In this document: positions 41,583-50,613 of the stretch, in pieces
How positions within the stretch are numbered: the first letter of the stretch is position 1
Layout: every line of letters starts with the position of its first letter
Source of the DNA: Streptomyces flavofungini
GTDB lineage: Bacteria; Actinomycetota; Actinomycetes; Streptomycetales; Streptomycetaceae
Direction of reading: 5' to 3'
Assembly: GCF_030388665.1 (NCBI RefSeq)
Contig: NZ_CP128846.1
Span: 1,550,001 to 1,614,000, forward strand
Length of the DNA stretch: 64,000 bases
The notes under the pieces: model-generated
What the model was told of the DNA's origin: nothing
What the model saw: the letters and a program-made list of their open reading frames with translations, nothing else
Databases searched by the model: none
Made by a program: the position numbers and the translations under genes

Positions 41583-42509
41583 ATGACGCACGCGACTCCC
41601 CCGGGCTGGTATCCCGACCCCGGGCAGATACCTGGCGCCCCGCCGTCCGAGCGATGGTGGGACGGGACCATGTGGACGGACGCCGTCCGCGCGCCGGGCG
41701 GCTCGCCCGCCTTCCCTCCGCAGCCCCCGCAGTCGCCCCGGCGCCGGGCGCGCACGGCCGTCGTCATCGGCGTGGCCGTCGCGGTGCTCGCGGGCATCGT
41801 CGGCGGCGTGTACGCGTTGACGGCGGGCGACGACGACGGCGACGACGACAGCGCCAAGCCCCCGGCGTCCTCCGGGCCTTCGAAGCCCGGCGAGGACGAC
41901 GGCGAGGGACCGAAGAAGCCCGACGGCTCCGTGTCGCCCGGTCCGTCCGACGGCGCCCCGGAGGCCGAGGAGGGATTCGCCTCCGACACCGCGAGCGGCA
42001 TCAGCATGCCGGTGCCGGACGGCTGGGAGGGCAAGTCCGGCCCCGCCGGCGCGGGCGTCACCACGGGCAGGTACCCGTGCCCGGGCGACGACACGAAGGT
42101 GTGCGTGCGCGGCGGCGCCTTCTCCGCCCCCGCGACCGCCTTCAAGATCAGGAAGACCAGCCCCGAGGCGGCGGCCAAGGCGGACATCGAGAAGAACGCC
42201 GAGGAGTCGTACGGCGGCAAGATCTACGGCGGCAAGCTGGTGTCCCACAAGCAGCTCGCGTCGAAGTCGGTGACCGTGGCCGGGCAGAAGGGCTATCTGG
42301 TCCGCTGGAAGGCCGTGAACCGCAAGGGCCCGGACGGCTATGTGCAGTCGCTCGCGTTCAAGTCGCCCGCCGACGGCACGACGATGGTGATCGTCCGCTT
42401 CGGCATAGACGACACCGACGACGCGCCTTCGGTGTCGGTCATGGACGAGATCACCAAGGGCATCAAGGAGTCCCGCGGCGGGGGCGGAGGCGACGGCCAG
42501 CAGGTCTGA
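41583..42509 (+). CDS. DUF2510 single-pass membrane protein
   Basis: 308 residues. N-terminal DUF2510 motif PPGWYPDPG...WWDGTMWTD (about 6-35), one membrane segment (about 57-80), an acidic Asp/Gly/Pro/Ser linker (81-135), and an extracellular domain (about 136-295) with two cysteines in YPCPGDDTKVCVRGG likely forming a disulfide. The domain resembles lipoprotein-like beta sheets of actinobacterial secreted proteins but is not named. Ends before a very strong terminator. Confidence 0.85.
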   Translation: MTHATPPGWYPDPGQIPGAPPSERWWDGTMWTDAVRAPGGSPAFPPQPPQSPRRRARTAVVIGVAVAVLAGIVGGVYALTAGDDDGDDDSAKPPASSGPSKPGEDDGEGPKKPDGSVSPGPSDGAPEAEEGFASDTASGISMPVPDGWEGKSGPAGAGVTTGRYPCPGDDTKVCVRGGAFSAPATAFKIRKTSPEAAAKADIEKNAEESYGGKIYGGKLVSHKQLASKSVTVAGQKGYLVRWKAVNRKGPDGYVQSLAFKSPADGTTMVIVRFGIDDTDDAPSVSVMDEITKGIKESRGGGGGDGQQV

Positions 42510-42525
42510 CGGCCTCCCCGCAGAC

Positions 42526-42567
42526 AGAAGCCGGGCGTACCGATCGCGATCGGTACGCCCGGCTTCT
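42526..42567. terminator. Perfect 21-bp-arm bidirectional terminator
   Basis: A 42-base perfect palindrome (arms 42526-42546 and 42547-42567) followed by TTG. It ends the DUF2510 gene and the convergent TetR gene. Long loopless dyads like this fold as a hairpin with the central CGATCGCGATCG as turn. Confidence 0.9.
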
Positions 42568-42644
42568 TGTCGCGCGCCGCCCCCGTCCCCACGGTGCGGC
42601 GCTCTGCGGGCCCCGTCCGGTCATCCTGCGGACCGGGCCCACGT

Positions 42645-43382
42645 TCAGGTGGCCGGGTTCTCCCCGGCGAAGACGGCCGGGTCCTTCCCGGCGGAGGCGG
42701 CCGGATCCTTCCCGGCGGAGGCGGTCTGGTCCTCCCCCGCGTCCGGGCGGCCCGGGCCCTCGCTCAGCCCGAGGACCGGAAGCAGCACCGCCTCCACGAA
42801 CCGCTCCAGATAGGTCGCGTCCGCGTCCTTGCCCTCGACCAGCGGCCGGGCCCGCAGCACGCCGAAGAGCTGGACCGTGACGAACTGCGCCGCCGGGTGG
42901 CCCGCGGCGATCTCCCCGCGCTCCACGGCCCGCCGCACGAAGCCGTCGACGGCCTCCACCTCCGGCTCCACCAGGGCCTCGCGCAGCGCGTGCTGAAGGT
43001 CCTCGTCCTGCAGGACCGCGTGGCTGAGCGCCTGCACGATCATGGTGTCGCGCCCGGCCCAGGTGGCGGCGGCGCGCGCCGCCGCGCGCAGGTCTCCCGC
43101 GAGCGAGCCGGTGTCGATGCCCGCGAAGCGCACGCACCGGTTGGCGCGCAGCGCGGCGGCCACGAACTGGGGCTTCGTCTTCCACTGGCGGTAGAGGGTG
43201 GACTTGCTGCAGCGGGTGCGCGCGGCGACGCCCTCCATGGTCACGGCCTCGTAGCCGCACTCGCGGAGCTGGTCGAGGACCGCGTCGTAGAACTCCTGCT
43301 CACGCTCAGGGGTGATCTTGGAGCGGCGCGACATCGCGACCTGCTCGCAGAGGTGCTCCTCAACCCGTTCCCGCGACGTCAT
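42645..43382 (-). CDS. TetR-family regulator
   Basis: 245 residues. DNA-binding domain at about 25-72 (AVLDQLRECGYEAVTMEGVAARTRCSKSTLYRQW; CSKSTLYRQW is the recognition turn). The C-terminal 28 residues are repeat-encoded (SAGKDPAA units, 24-bp period, about 42648-42728) and lie beyond the normal TetR fold. The ATG at 43380-43382 has GAGGAG seven bases upstream. The divergent region holds three copies of a CGTAYCGGTACACT box, so autoregulation and control of the PAP2/DMT pair is likely. Confidence 0.88.
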   Translation of the reverse strand: MTSRERVEEHLCEQVAMSRRSKITPEREQEFYDAVLDQLRECGYEAVTMEGVAARTRCSKSTLYRQWKTKPQFVAAALRANRCVRFAGIDTGSLAGDLRAAARAAATWAGRDTMIVQALSHAVLQDEDLQHALREALVEPEVEAVDGFVRRAVERGEIAAGHPAAQFVTVQLFGVLRARPLVEGKDADATYLERFVEAVLLPVLGLSEGPGRPDAGEDQTASAGKDPAASAGKDPAVFAGENPAT

Positions 43383-43444
43383 CTCTCGTCTCCTCGGTGC
43401 GGCGGCCCGCTCGGTTCGCTTCTCACGGACCCTACCGAAACGCC

Positions 43445-43492
43445 AGTGTACCGGTACGCTCCCGTATCGGTACACTGGCGTATCGGTACACT
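43445..43492. promoter_or_regulatory. Three-copy operator for the divergent TetR regulator
   Basis: A 14-mer CGTAYCGGTACACT occurs inverted at 43445-43458 and direct at 43463-43476 and 43479-43492; a fourth half copy starts at 43495. The core GTAYCGGTAC is itself near-palindromic. The array lies between the TetR start (43382) and the PAP2 start (43568). Confidence 0.78.
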
Positions 43493-43567
43493 CCCGTATC
43501 GATGAGTGGAACAACAGGGACCCGCTCATCACCGCACCACCCAGTCGTCACGCAAAGGGGCCGGCGG

Positions 43568-44536
43568 ATGGATTCCCGCACCGAGCCTGCAGAACAGGAG
43601 CCGGAGACAGTCTCCGGCCGACCGGACACCCCTGCCCGGCCGCCGCTCGCGCGCGAGCTGCTCCTCGTCGTCGGACTCTTCCTCGTCTACAAATTCGGCA
43701 GGCAGCTCGCCAACGGCCACACCGGCGAGGCGTTCCGCAACGCCCACCGCGTCTGGGACGCCGAGCGGTTCCTGCGCCTGCCGGGCGAGGGCTCCGTGCA
43801 GGACGTCCTGCTGCGCGGCGACAGCCTCGTCCACATCGCGAACACGTACTACGCGACCGTGCACTTCCCGGCGACGCTGCTCTTCCTGGTGTGGCTGTAC
43901 GTGCGCCGCCCCCGGTACTACGTCTGGGCCCGGCGGATCCTCGCCGCGCTCACCGCCGCCGCGCTCGCCCTGCACCTCGCCTTCCCGCTCGCGCCGCCGC
44001 GCCTGCTCGACGCGGCGCACCTCGTGGACACAGCGCAGAAGTACGGGCCTTCGGTGTACGCGGCGAAGCCCGCGACCGACTCGATGGCCAACCAGTTCGC
44101 CGCCATGCCGTCGCTGCACTTCGGGTGGGCGCTGATGGTGGCCGTCGGCCTGATCGTCGCGACCAGCTCCCGGTGGCGCTGGCTGTGGCTGCTCCATCCG
44201 CTGCTCACGCTGTTCGTCATCGTCGGCACCGCCAACCACTACTGGCTCGACGCGCTCGCTGCGGCGGCGCTGCTCGGCGTCGCGCTGGCCGTGATCCGGC
44301 TGCCGCGTCCGGCACGCTCCCGGATCGTGCGCCGGTCCGCCGGGGCAGCGCCCGCGACCGAGGGAGCAACTGCACCGGCACTCCCCGCGCGGCCGCCGCT
44401 CCCTACGCGCGAGCCGGTCGCCGCGGCCGCCTCGTCGTCCACCACGGCGACCTCCGCCCCCGCACCCGCCACCGCCCTGGCCGCGAGCGCCACGACCTCC
44501 GCCCCCATACCCTCCGTCTCCGGAGCCGACCGATGA
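43568..44536 (+). CDS. PAP2-superfamily membrane phosphatase
   Basis: 322 residues with about six membrane segments. The PAP2 catalytic motifs are MPSLHFGWALM (the SxxH motif) and GTANHYWLDALAA (phosphatase motif 3). Members of this branch act on lipid phosphates, for example inositol phosphoryl or undecaprenyl intermediates. The C-terminal 70 residues are Ala/Pro/Thr-rich and disordered. AAAGGGG precedes the ATG. Coupled by ATGA to the DMT gene, and under the TetR operator array. Confidence 0.9.
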   Translation: MDSRTEPAEQEPETVSGRPDTPARPPLARELLLVVGLFLVYKFGRQLANGHTGEAFRNAHRVWDAERFLRLPGEGSVQDVLLRGDSLVHIANTYYATVHFPATLLFLVWLYVRRPRYYVWARRILAALTAAALALHLAFPLAPPRLLDAAHLVDTAQKYGPSVYAAKPATDSMANQFAAMPSLHFGWALMVAVGLIVATSSRWRWLWLLHPLLTLFVIVGTANHYWLDALAAAALLGVALAVIRLPRPARSRIVRRSAGAAPATEGATAPALPARPPLPTREPVAAAASSSTTATSAPAPATALAASATTSAPIPSVSGADR

Positions 44537-45522
44537 GCGCCACCCTGCTCGCCGTCCTCCTCTCCCTCGTCTCCGCCGCCGCGTACGCCACCGCCGCCGT
44601 CGCCCAGCAGCGCCTGGCCGCGCGCATGGCCGACGCGGGCGGCCGGGTGGCGCGGCTTCTGGGCAGTGGCGCGTGGTGGGCGTCGGTCGGGCTCAACGCG
44701 TCGGCGGCGCTGCTGCACGTCGCGGCGCTGAAGTTCGGCCCGCTCACCCTCGTGCAGCCGCTCGGCGCGCTCACGCTGGTGGCGGCGGTGCCGCTGGGCG
44801 CGCGCCTGGCGGGTCGGCGGGTCTCCCCGTTGGAGTGGCGCGGCACGGGCCTGACCCTGATCGGCCTCGGCGTTCTGCTGCTCACCGCGTCCGGCCCCGA
44901 GCCCGACGACACGCTGTCGCTGCCGGAGGCCGTGGCGGTCGCCGGTGTGACGACGGCCGTCGTCGGCCTCCTCACGCGGCCCGGCACCCGCCCCGGACTG
45001 CGGCACGCGACGGCGTCCGGGTTCGCCTCCGGTGTCGCATCGGCGCTCACGCAGACCGTGACGGTCGCGGCGACGGACCGCTCGGGTCCCGTCCTCGACG
45101 CGCGGGTCGTGGTGGTGGCGCTGCTCGTCGCCGCGTTCGCGGTGGGCGGGCTGCTGCTCTCGCAGACCGCGTACCGGGGCGGCCTCGGCGCGCCGCTCGC
45201 CGTGGTGACGCTGGCCAACCCCGTGGCCGCCGCGGCCATCGGCGTCGCCCTGCTCGGCGAGCGGCTGCGGGGCGGCGCGGGCGGGGTGCTGCTCGCGGCG
45301 ACGGGGGCACTGGTCGCCGCGTACGGGGTCGTGGTCCTCACCCGGTCACCGCAGACCGCCGCCACGCGCGGGCCGGAACAGTCCCGCGAACCGACAACCG
45401 TCCCCGCACCGGCTGCCGCCCCCGCGCCGAGCCCCGCCCCCGCGCCGGACGCGACCGCCGACTACCTGCCCTCGATCCCCCTCCAGCCCGAACCGGCGGC
45501 TCCGCTGCGGATGCGGACGTAG
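44533..45522 (+). CDS. DMT-superfamily (EamA-like) membrane transporter
   Basis: 329 residues with nine or ten membrane segments in two halves (about 5-120 and 135-275), including AALKFGPLTLVQPLGALTLVAAVPLGARLAGRR and PLAVVTLANPVAAAAIGVALLGERL, the typical end-of-half motifs. The last 50 residues are a Pro/Ala-rich cytoplasmic tail. Substrate unknown. It overlaps the PAP2 gene by four bases, so the pair may handle the same lipid-linked compound. Confidence 0.85.
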   Translation: MSATLLAVLLSLVSAAAYATAAVAQQRLAARMADAGGRVARLLGSGAWWASVGLNASAALLHVAALKFGPLTLVQPLGALTLVAAVPLGARLAGRRVSPLEWRGTGLTLIGLGVLLLTASGPEPDDTLSLPEAVAVAGVTTAVVGLLTRPGTRPGLRHATASGFASGVASALTQTVTVAATDRSGPVLDARVVVVALLVAAFAVGGLLLSQTAYRGGLGAPLAVVTLANPVAAAAIGVALLGERLRGGAGGVLLAATGALVAAYGVVVLTRSPQTAATRGPEQSREPTTVPAPAAAPAPSPAPAPDATADYLPSIPLQPEPAAPLRMRT

Positions 45523-45538
45523 CACGGGCGCACAAGAC

Positions 45539-45576
45539 GAAGCGACCGCCCCCGCTCGACGCGGGGTGGTCGCTTC
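45539..45576. terminator. Hairpin terminator after the DMT gene
   Basis: Fourteen-base arms (45539-45552 and 45563-45576) with one mismatch and a ten-base loop, followed by TTCG. It separates the DMT gene from the convergent scramblase-like gene. Confidence 0.8.
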
Positions 45577-45641
45577 TTCGTACGTGCGCAGGCGCGCGTA
45601 ATCGTCAGGCGCGCGTACCCGTGAGGGCCCGGCGGTCCTTC

Positions 45642-46541
45642 TCAGCCGAGGCCGCGCGCGTCCTGCTTGAGCGCGGTGTCGACGGTCAGGGCCGTCGCCA
45701 CGACCAGGCTCAGGAGCGGGTCCGGGAGCTGGTAGTGGATCTGCAGGACGTAGTTGTCCGCGGTGGTGAACATCGTCTTCGCGAGGCCTTCCCAGGTCTT
45801 GGTGATCCGGGCGACCTCGTTGTCCGCGTGGTCGACGATCGAGAAGTTCCAGGCGCGCCAGTTCTCCGCCTTGATCGCGCCGACCTGCTGGCCGTTGACG
45901 TTCATCGCGAAGTTGATCTTGCCGATGACGTTCTGCTGGACGATCTCGCCGACCACCTGGCCGTCGGGGCGCTCCACGATGACCCGCGACTTCATGAACT
46001 TCCGCGGCCGGGTCATGAGCAGCTGCGGGGTGCCGTGGGCGTCCCGGATCTCCAGCTTGTGCGTCATGAACTGGTCGAGGCTGGAGACGAAGCGGGCGAC
46101 CTTCTTGATGGCGCTCTGGTCGACCTGGACCACCGAGCCGAGCTGGTTGCCCGACTGGTCCATGACGCTGTACTCGTTCGTCAGCTCGATGAGCTTGGCC
46201 TTCTGGTTCACCACCAGGACCGGCTCGCTGAACAGCGTGCCGCCGCCCTGCGACGTGGGGTTCACGCCGGCCTGCTGCTGCACCTGGCGCTGGACCTTGG
46301 CCGGGTCGGCGGCCGGGGCGGCGGGGAATGCCTGGGCGGAGACCTGGGCCTTGCCGAACTCGGCCGCCTGCCCCTGCTCCTGCGGGGCCTGTCGGCCCTG
46401 AGCGGCCGCTTGGGCCGTCGCGTCCTGCGGGGCCTGGTTCGTGTGGTCGGTCCACTGGGAGCCGTCCCACCAGCGGAGGAGCTGGGAGGCGCCCTGGGGG
46501 TCCGGGTACCAGCCTGCAGGAGTGTTCGAATGCGTTGTCAC
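45642..46541 (-). CDS. DUF2510 plus phospholipid-scramblase-related (LURP-one fold) protein
   Basis: 299 residues. N-terminal DUF2510 motif (PAGWYPDPQG...WWDGSQWTDHT), a Gln/Ala-rich linker (about 40-100), then a scramblase-like beta-barrel domain (about 105-290) with repeated strands such as YSVMDQSGNQLGSVVQV, LEIRDAHGTPQLLMTRP, VIVERPDGQVVGEI and FSIVDHADNEVARITK. Bacterial members are of unknown role, probably membrane or lipid binding. GTG start. Common as a stand-alone gene in Streptomyces. Confidence 0.88.
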   Translation of the reverse strand: MTTHSNTPAGWYPDPQGASQLLRWWDGSQWTDHTNQAPQDATAQAAAQGRQAPQEQGQAAEFGKAQVSAQAFPAAPAADPAKVQRQVQQQAGVNPTSQGGGTLFSEPVLVVNQKAKLIELTNEYSVMDQSGNQLGSVVQVDQSAIKKVARFVSSLDQFMTHKLEIRDAHGTPQLLMTRPRKFMKSRVIVERPDGQVVGEIVQQNVIGKINFAMNVNGQQVGAIKAENWRAWNFSIVDHADNEVARITKTWEGLAKTMFTTADNYVLQIHYQLPDPLLSLVVATALTVDTALKQDARGLG

Positions 46542-46664
46542 TCGGGCACACTACCCCGAACCACCCCAGCCCCCGCCAGCCCCGGGAGCGGACTTTCCGC
46601 AGGCCGGAGCGGCGGCGCCGCTTCCGGAACAGCCACCGCCACCCGCACCGCGACCGCGCCGGAG

Positions 46665-48120
46665 CTACCTCAGGACCTCCACCGCCAGCTCCCCGTCCGC
46701 CACTTCGAGGACCACCTCGCCGACGCGCCCCGCCGCCCGCACGTCCCCCGCGGCGAGGGCGAACCGGTCGAGGACGTCCCTCGGTCCGCGCACGACGACC
46801 GTCGCGATCTCGGCCCGCATCGAGAGCCGGGCGAGGGACTTGGCCTTGCGCACCCCGGCGATGACCTCGGCGGCCGTCGCGAGCACGCTCCCGTCCGGGC
46901 CGCCCGCCTCCCCGCCCGGGGCCGCTGCCGGGCCGCCGGGCCCCTCGCCGCCGCCCGCCCGCGCGAGCACCCCGTCCGCAGACGGCCACGCGGCCCGGTG
47001 GACCGACCCCGGCGCGTACCAGAACCAGATCTCCTCGGTCACGAACGGCAGCACCGGCGCGAACAGGCGCAGCACCGCGTCCAGGGCGATCCGCAAGGTC
47101 TCACGGGCGGAGTCGCGGGCGGCCGCGCCCCCGTGGTCGCCGTAGGCGCGGGCCTTGACCAGCTCCACGTAGTCGTCGCAGAAGCGCCAGAAAAACGCCT
47201 CGGCGCAACTCAGCGCCCGAGCGTGGTCGAAGTCCTCGAAGGCGGCCGTCGCCCCCTCGACGGTGGCGGCGAGGTCGGCGAGCAGCGCCCGGTCCAGCGG
47301 TTCGGTGACGGCCGCGCCGCTCGCCTCGAACCCGAGGACGAGCTTCCCGACGTTCAGGAGCTTCGTCGCGAGCCGTCGGCCGATCTTCATCCGGTCGGTG
47401 TCGAAGGCCCGTCCGTGGTGTCGCCGAACGTGCGGACCATCGCGATGCCCGTGCCCTTGTCGGGCGCCGCGAGCCGGTGCGCTGGACGGGGACCTCGACG
47501 TCGAAGAGGGGGCTGCGGACGGTCGTGCCGAGGAGGTCGCGGTAGCGCGCGTCGTCGGGGTGCGCGACGAGCGCGACGCACGCGGGGAGCAGTTCGGGAC
47601 GGGTCGTCTCGACCGGGACGCCGCTGCCGTCGGCGGTGCGGAAGGCGATCCGGTGGTACGCGCCGAGCCGCTCCCGGTCCCCCAGTTCGGCCTGGGCGAC
47701 CGCCGTGCGGAAGGTGACGTCCCACAGGGTGGGCGCCTGCGCGCCGACGGTCCGGTAGGTACGCGACCAGTCGACGGACAGGCCGAGCCGGCGCCAGTCC
47801 TCGAAGGCCTGCTCGTCCCGCGCGGTCAGGCGCTCGCACAGCTCGATGAAGCTCTCCCGGGAGACCGGGAGTTGCCGATTTCCGGGCGCCGCGGGCGGGA
47901 CGAAGTCCGGGTCGTAGGGCAGCGCGGGGGCGCAGCGGACGCCGTAGTGGTGCTGGACCCGGCGCTCGGTGGGCAGGCCGTTGTCCTCGCAGCCCATGGG
48001 GTAGAAGACGTTGCGGCCGCGCATGCGCTGGTAGCGGGCGACGGTGTCGGTGTGCGTGTACGAGAAGACGTGCCCCACGTGCAGGGAGCCGCTGACCGCG
48101 GGCGGCGGGGTGTCCGTCAT
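46665..48120 (-). pseudogene. valS: Decayed second valyl-tRNA synthetase gene
   Basis: The 5' part (48120 to about 47480) encodes a ValS catalytic start with the HIGH-type motif GSLHVGHV and the editing-domain lead-in, but lacks the usual first 40 or so residues. A frameshift follows near 47480: continuation HRLAAPDKGTGIAMVRTFGD is in another frame. The sequence then jumps from the editing domain (about residue 280) to the anticodon-binding domain (MKIGRRLATKLLNVGKLVLGFE and onward), deleting the KMSKS region. Two frame changes plus an internal deletion make it non-functional, so a working valS must exist elsewhere in the genome. Confidence 0.9.
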
Positions 48121-48240
48121 GCCTGTGGATGCTGACGCGCCGCTCCGGGCACGGCGTTCACCCGTTCTTCGCGGCGCGGCCGCTGTCCCGAGCCGGGCCC
48201 GAGCACCCCCGGGACAGCGGCCGCCGCGTGCGCGCGTGCC

Positions 48241-50298
48241 TCAGACCGTGGCGATCGCCGGGTCGCTGACCCCCGCCTGCCCGTTCTCCACGTGCCCGGC
48301 GAACCGCCGCAGGAAGCCGGCGGTGGTGTCGGACACGACGGTCAGGTCGTACCAGCGCTTGCTGGCGCGCAGGTCCACGGTGTGCTGGACGGTGGCGCCC
48401 GGCTTGACCTTGAAGGTCTCCTTGCGGCCGCCGTAGGCGTTGGTCACCGTGAGGGCGCAGTCGGCGGCGCCCGCGTTGGTCATGGTCAGCTTGATGTTGC
48501 CGGTCTCCTTGTCGTGGCGGGCGGTGACCTCGGGGCCCGCGGTCCTGCCCGGGCCCTTGAAGGTGCGCAGGAAGCCGTTCGGGCCGAACACGCTCAGGTC
48601 GTGGCTGCCGCCGGAGTACGCCGAGTTCCAGGTGTCGGAGATCGTCCTGCCCGCGCCCGTGGTGTACGTCCAGGGGCCGTCGGCGCGGTTGCCGGAGCGG
48701 ACGTGGAAGCAGACGCCCGCCTGGTCGCCGCCGCCGAAGGTGAGGGTGAACTTCCCGGCGGCCGTGTCCGCGCGGCCGTCCACCAGCGGGGCGTAGGGCA
48801 GGGCGCGCGCGGGCCGCGAGCCGCGCTCCTGCTTGGGCAGCGCGGGGCTCGCGGGCGGCTTGGGGAAGTAGTCGGGGTGGCGCTCGTGGTCCGGCGGCTC
48901 GTAGGCGGCCGTGTCGGGCAGCTCGGCCGGGTCGGTGTCCTTGCCGCCGAAGTCGAAGGCGGAGGTGAGGTCGCCGCAGATCGCGCGGCGCCACGGCGAG
49001 ATGTTGGGCTCGGTGACGCCGAAGCGCTTCTCCATGAACCGGATGATCGACGTGTGGTCGAAGACCTCGGAGTTCACGAACCCGCCGGTGCTCCACGGCG
49101 AGATCACGATCATCGGGACGCGCTGCCCGAGGCCGTAGTGCCCGGCCGCGTAGGAGGCGTTGCCCGGGAAGTGGTCGAGCTCGGTGTCCACCGTCGACAG
49201 GCCCTGGTCGGCGTCCTTCGGGACGTACGGCGGCACGACGTGGTCGAAGTAGCCGTCGTTCTCGTCGTACGTGAGGAACAGCGCCGTCTTCCCCCAGACC
49301 GCCGGGTTGGAGGTGAGCGCGTCCAGGATCTGCGCGATGTACCAGGCGCCGTAGTTCACCGGCCAGTTCGGGTGCTCGCAGAACGCCTCGGGCGCGGCGA
49401 TGTAGGACACCTGCGGCAGCCGGTCCGCCTGCACGTCGGCCTTCAGGATGTCGAAGTAGCCGTCGCCCGCCTTGGCGTTGGTGCCGGTGCGGGCCTTGTC
49501 GTAGAGCGGGTCGCCGGGCTTGGCGTTCCGGTACTTGTTGAAGTACAGGAGCGAGTTGTCGCCGTAGTTGCCGCGGTAGGCGTCGTCGATCCAGCCCCAC
49601 TTGCCCGCGGCGTCCAGGCCGTCGCCGATGTCCTGGTAGACCTTCCAGGAGACGCCCGCCTGCTCCAGGCGCTCGGCGTACGTCGTCCAGTCGTAGCCCA
49701 GCTCCTGGTTGCCGAGGACCGGGCCGCCGCCCTTGCCGTCGTTGCCGACGTGGCCCGTCAGCATGTAGTAGCGGTTGGGGTCGGTGGCCCCGATGAACGA
49801 GCAGTGGTAGTCGTCGCAGATGGTGAAGGCGTCGGCGAGCGCGTAGTGGAAGGGGATGTCGCCCCGTTCCAGGTACGCCATGGTCCGCTCGCTCTTCGCG
49901 GGGATCCACTGGTCGTACGCGCCGTTGTTGAACGCCCGGTGGCCGCCCGCCCAGTCGTGGTCGAGGCCCGCGATGAACTGCATGCCGAGGTCGTCGGCGT
50001 CCGGGTGGAAGGGCAGCACCTCCTTGCCGCCGCCCTGCTGGTGCCAGACCGGTTTGCCGCTGGGCAGCGTGACCGGCCGCGGGTCGCCGAAGCCGCGTAC
50101 GCCCTTCATCGTCCCGAAATAATGGTCAAAGGAACGATTCTCCTGCATCAGGACCACGACGTGCTCGACGTCCTTGATGGTGCCGGTGCGTCGCTTCGCG
50201 GGCAGCGAGGCCGCGCGGGCGATGCTCTCGTTCAGCGCGGCGAAGGCGGCGGTGCCACCGGCCAGTTGCAGGAAGCGACGCCGGTTCAGTTCTGGCAT
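48241..50298 (-). CDS. Tat-exported phosphocholine-type phospholipase C
   Basis: 685 residues. Twin-arginine signal (LNRRRFLQLAGG). The phosphoesterase domain (about 40-500) opens with VVVLMQENRSFDHYFGTM (metal-binding Glu/Asn region) and has LTYDENDGYFDHV and PWSTGGFVNSEVFDHTSIIRFME. Two beta-sandwich C-terminal domains (about 505-680) complete the usual layout. Enzymes of this family cleave phosphatidylcholine or sphingomyelin and can serve phosphate or choline scavenging. ATG chosen by the Tat signal; its ribosome-binding site is weak, and upstream open frame is not conserved-looking. Confidence 0.94.
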   Translation of the reverse strand: MPELNRRRFLQLAGGTAAFAALNESIARAASLPAKRRTGTIKDVEHVVVLMQENRSFDHYFGTMKGVRGFGDPRPVTLPSGKPVWHQQGGGKEVLPFHPDADDLGMQFIAGLDHDWAGGHRAFNNGAYDQWIPAKSERTMAYLERGDIPFHYALADAFTICDDYHCSFIGATDPNRYYMLTGHVGNDGKGGGPVLGNQELGYDWTTYAERLEQAGVSWKVYQDIGDGLDAAGKWGWIDDAYRGNYGDNSLLYFNKYRNAKPGDPLYDKARTGTNAKAGDGYFDILKADVQADRLPQVSYIAAPEAFCEHPNWPVNYGAWYIAQILDALTSNPAVWGKTALFLTYDENDGYFDHVVPPYVPKDADQGLSTVDTELDHFPGNASYAAGHYGLGQRVPMIVISPWSTGGFVNSEVFDHTSIIRFMEKRFGVTEPNISPWRRAICGDLTSAFDFGGKDTDPAELPDTAAYEPPDHERHPDYFPKPPASPALPKQERGSRPARALPYAPLVDGRADTAAGKFTLTFGGGDQAGVCFHVRSGNRADGPWTYTTGAGRTISDTWNSAYSGGSHDLSVFGPNGFLRTFKGPGRTAGPEVTARHDKETGNIKLTMTNAGAADCALTVTNAYGGRKETFKVKPGATVQHTVDLRASKRWYDLTVVSDTTAGFLRRFAGHVENGQAGVSDPAIATV

Positions 50299-50613
50299 GG
50301 GGACATGACCTCGCGTGATGTGGGGGGACGTGAGCGGGTGAAGTGTGTCAACTGGGCCGAGGCTGATGGAAGAGGCAGGCGGTGCCGTGTCCCGCGGATG
50401 ACGTCGGGGACAACCGCGCGTGCCGGAGGTCCGGTGCGGGGTCCGGGGCCCGGGGTGGTGGTGCCGTCCCGGTGCGGCGCGGGCGCGTTGCGGACGTGTG
50501 AACGCTCCCGCGGCCAGGAATGCGGGGCGGCCGCCGCGCCTTGTCATCAGTGATCGCCGGGACGCGCCGGGTGCCCCGGGCACGCGGGACGCAGGGAACG
50601 GAGCGAGGGACAG
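50299..50613. other. Divergent intergenic region, no gene seen
   Basis: 315 bases between the phospholipase C and the MDR oxidoreductase. It is GC-rich with short direct repeats of GGTCCGG type near 50430-50460. I found no clear operator or promoter hexamers. Confidence 0.5.
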
